From assembly GCA_964574405.1 (NCBI GenBank), contig CAZNNN010000010.1, forward strand, positions 1 to 21,320: a stretch of 21,320 bases of DNA, read 5' to 3'. Below are positions 21,060 through 21,320 of the stretch, piece after piece. The position numbers and the translations under genes are program-made. The notes under the pieces were generated by a model. The model was not told the origin of the DNA. It was given only the letters and a program-made list of their open reading frames with translations, and searched no databases. Source of the DNA: JBBAAW01 sp964574405. GTDB taxonomy: Bacteria; Patescibacteriota; WWE3; UBA101185; UBA10185. Each line of letters begins with the position of its first letter. Position 1 is the first letter of the stretch.

Positions 21060-21073
21060 AAAGAAAGGGTTAT

Positions 21074-21320
21074 ATGGCAATAAAAAATATAGTCGACAGG
21101 GAAGCCGTGAGCGATATTTTAATACCCGACTCGGAAGTTTTAGAATTTGTGTGTCCTAAATGTGGGAAAATTTCCCAAAACGATGTAATTTTTTTGTGTA
21201 ATACCTGTGAAAATAGTGAGCTTATTTATAAAGATGGCATTTACTTGTGCCCGCAATGCCTATACCCCGGCGACAACTTTGAATGCATGAAATGCGAAAG
21301 CAAAGGCGTGAGGATGAAAC
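21074..21320 (+). CDS. Multi-zinc-ribbon protein, 5' part only
   Basis: The frame runs from an ATG at 21074 off the right edge (82 codons, no stop). After 24 residues there are four consecutive CxxC knuckles: CPKC, CNTC, CPQC and CMKC, i.e. two stacked four-Cys zinc ribbons separated by short loops. No catalytic domain is visible in this part. AAAGGG lies 6 nt upstream as a weak SD. Double zinc ribbons of this kind often precede nucleic-acid-binding or membrane domains, but the remainder is outside the window. Confidence 0.7.
   Translation, partial: MAIKNIVDREAVSDILIPDSEVLEFVCPKCGKISQNDVIFLCNTCENSELIYKDGIYLCPQCLYPGDNFECMKCESKGVRMK

Noticed and set aside
21054..21073. Promoter for the right-edge zinc-ribbon gene on the + strand
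   Set aside because: The best match (TTGCCG, 17-bp spacer, TATCAA) is only 4/6 at each box, so it was not listed as a feature.
1..21320. tRNA, rRNA, CRISPR array or complete insertion sequence
   Set aside because: No cloverleaf-like sequences, spaced direct repeats or transposase genes were found by eye on either strand.

Overview
The window looks like a piece of a Candidate Phyla Radiation (Patescibacteria) genome, most likely of the Microgenomates/Katanobacteria type. That placement is inferred from gene content, not from a marker tree. The clues are a DUF4012 protein, shortened versions of universal enzymes (Pgk about 318 aa, TIM 217 aa, HolA 233 aa), and a Gram-positive-like envelope set (MurJ, LCP/LytR, sortase, Wzz-like protein). 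Coding density is very high, with many 1-11 bp gene overlaps. TGA is used as a normal stop. No tRNA, rRNA, CRISPR array or complete insertion sequence was seen, and no gap exceeds 300 bases.

Layout. 1-582 (-): partial membrane protein of unknown function. 630-663: strong hairpin resembling an IS200/IS605 end or REP element. 671-3162 (-): zinc-ribbon protein, ribosomal protein L25 and a membrane-anchored serpin. 3215-6250 (-): 1011-aa fusion of a catalytically degenerate SDR/epimerase domain to DUF4012. 6284-8157 (+), divergent from the fusion: Wzz-like chain-length protein, RNase HI and a wHTH-nucleotidyltransferase-like protein. 8228-8965 (-): ZIP metal transporter. 9053-10332 (+): AbiEi/AbiEii type IV toxin-antitoxin pair with a perfect palindrome at the start codon. 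10420-10836 (+): half-size EamA/DMT protein. 10829-12472 (-): MurJ. 12512-12751 (+): S20. 12782-13237 (+): small protein with a VPATG sorting signal, tail-to-tail with a sortase (13234-13986, -).

14056-18480 (-) is a tightly overlapped operon: pgk, ferredoxin, a truncated aldehyde:ferredoxin-oxidoreductase-like protein, tpiA, LCP protein, holA. Divergent from it is a degenerate acylphosphatase-like protein (18563-18838, +). The right end carries an AAA/DUF4143 ATPase, a HAD phosphatase and a small membrane protein (all -), then a partial multi-zinc-ribbon protein (+).

Two points stand out. First, the glycolytic operon places a miniature tungsten-oxidoreductase-like protein and a ferredoxin between Pgk and TIM, where GAPDH would be expected; this may be an undescribed GAPOR-like or regulatory module. 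Second, many promoter-proximal genes have a -10 hexamer only 6-8 nt before the start codon and no Shine-Dalgarno sequence, so their mRNAs are predicted to be leaderless, whereas internal genes mostly carry AAGGAG-type sites. A third group of three envelope genes has short leaders sharing AGRYCTGCCY directly before ATG.
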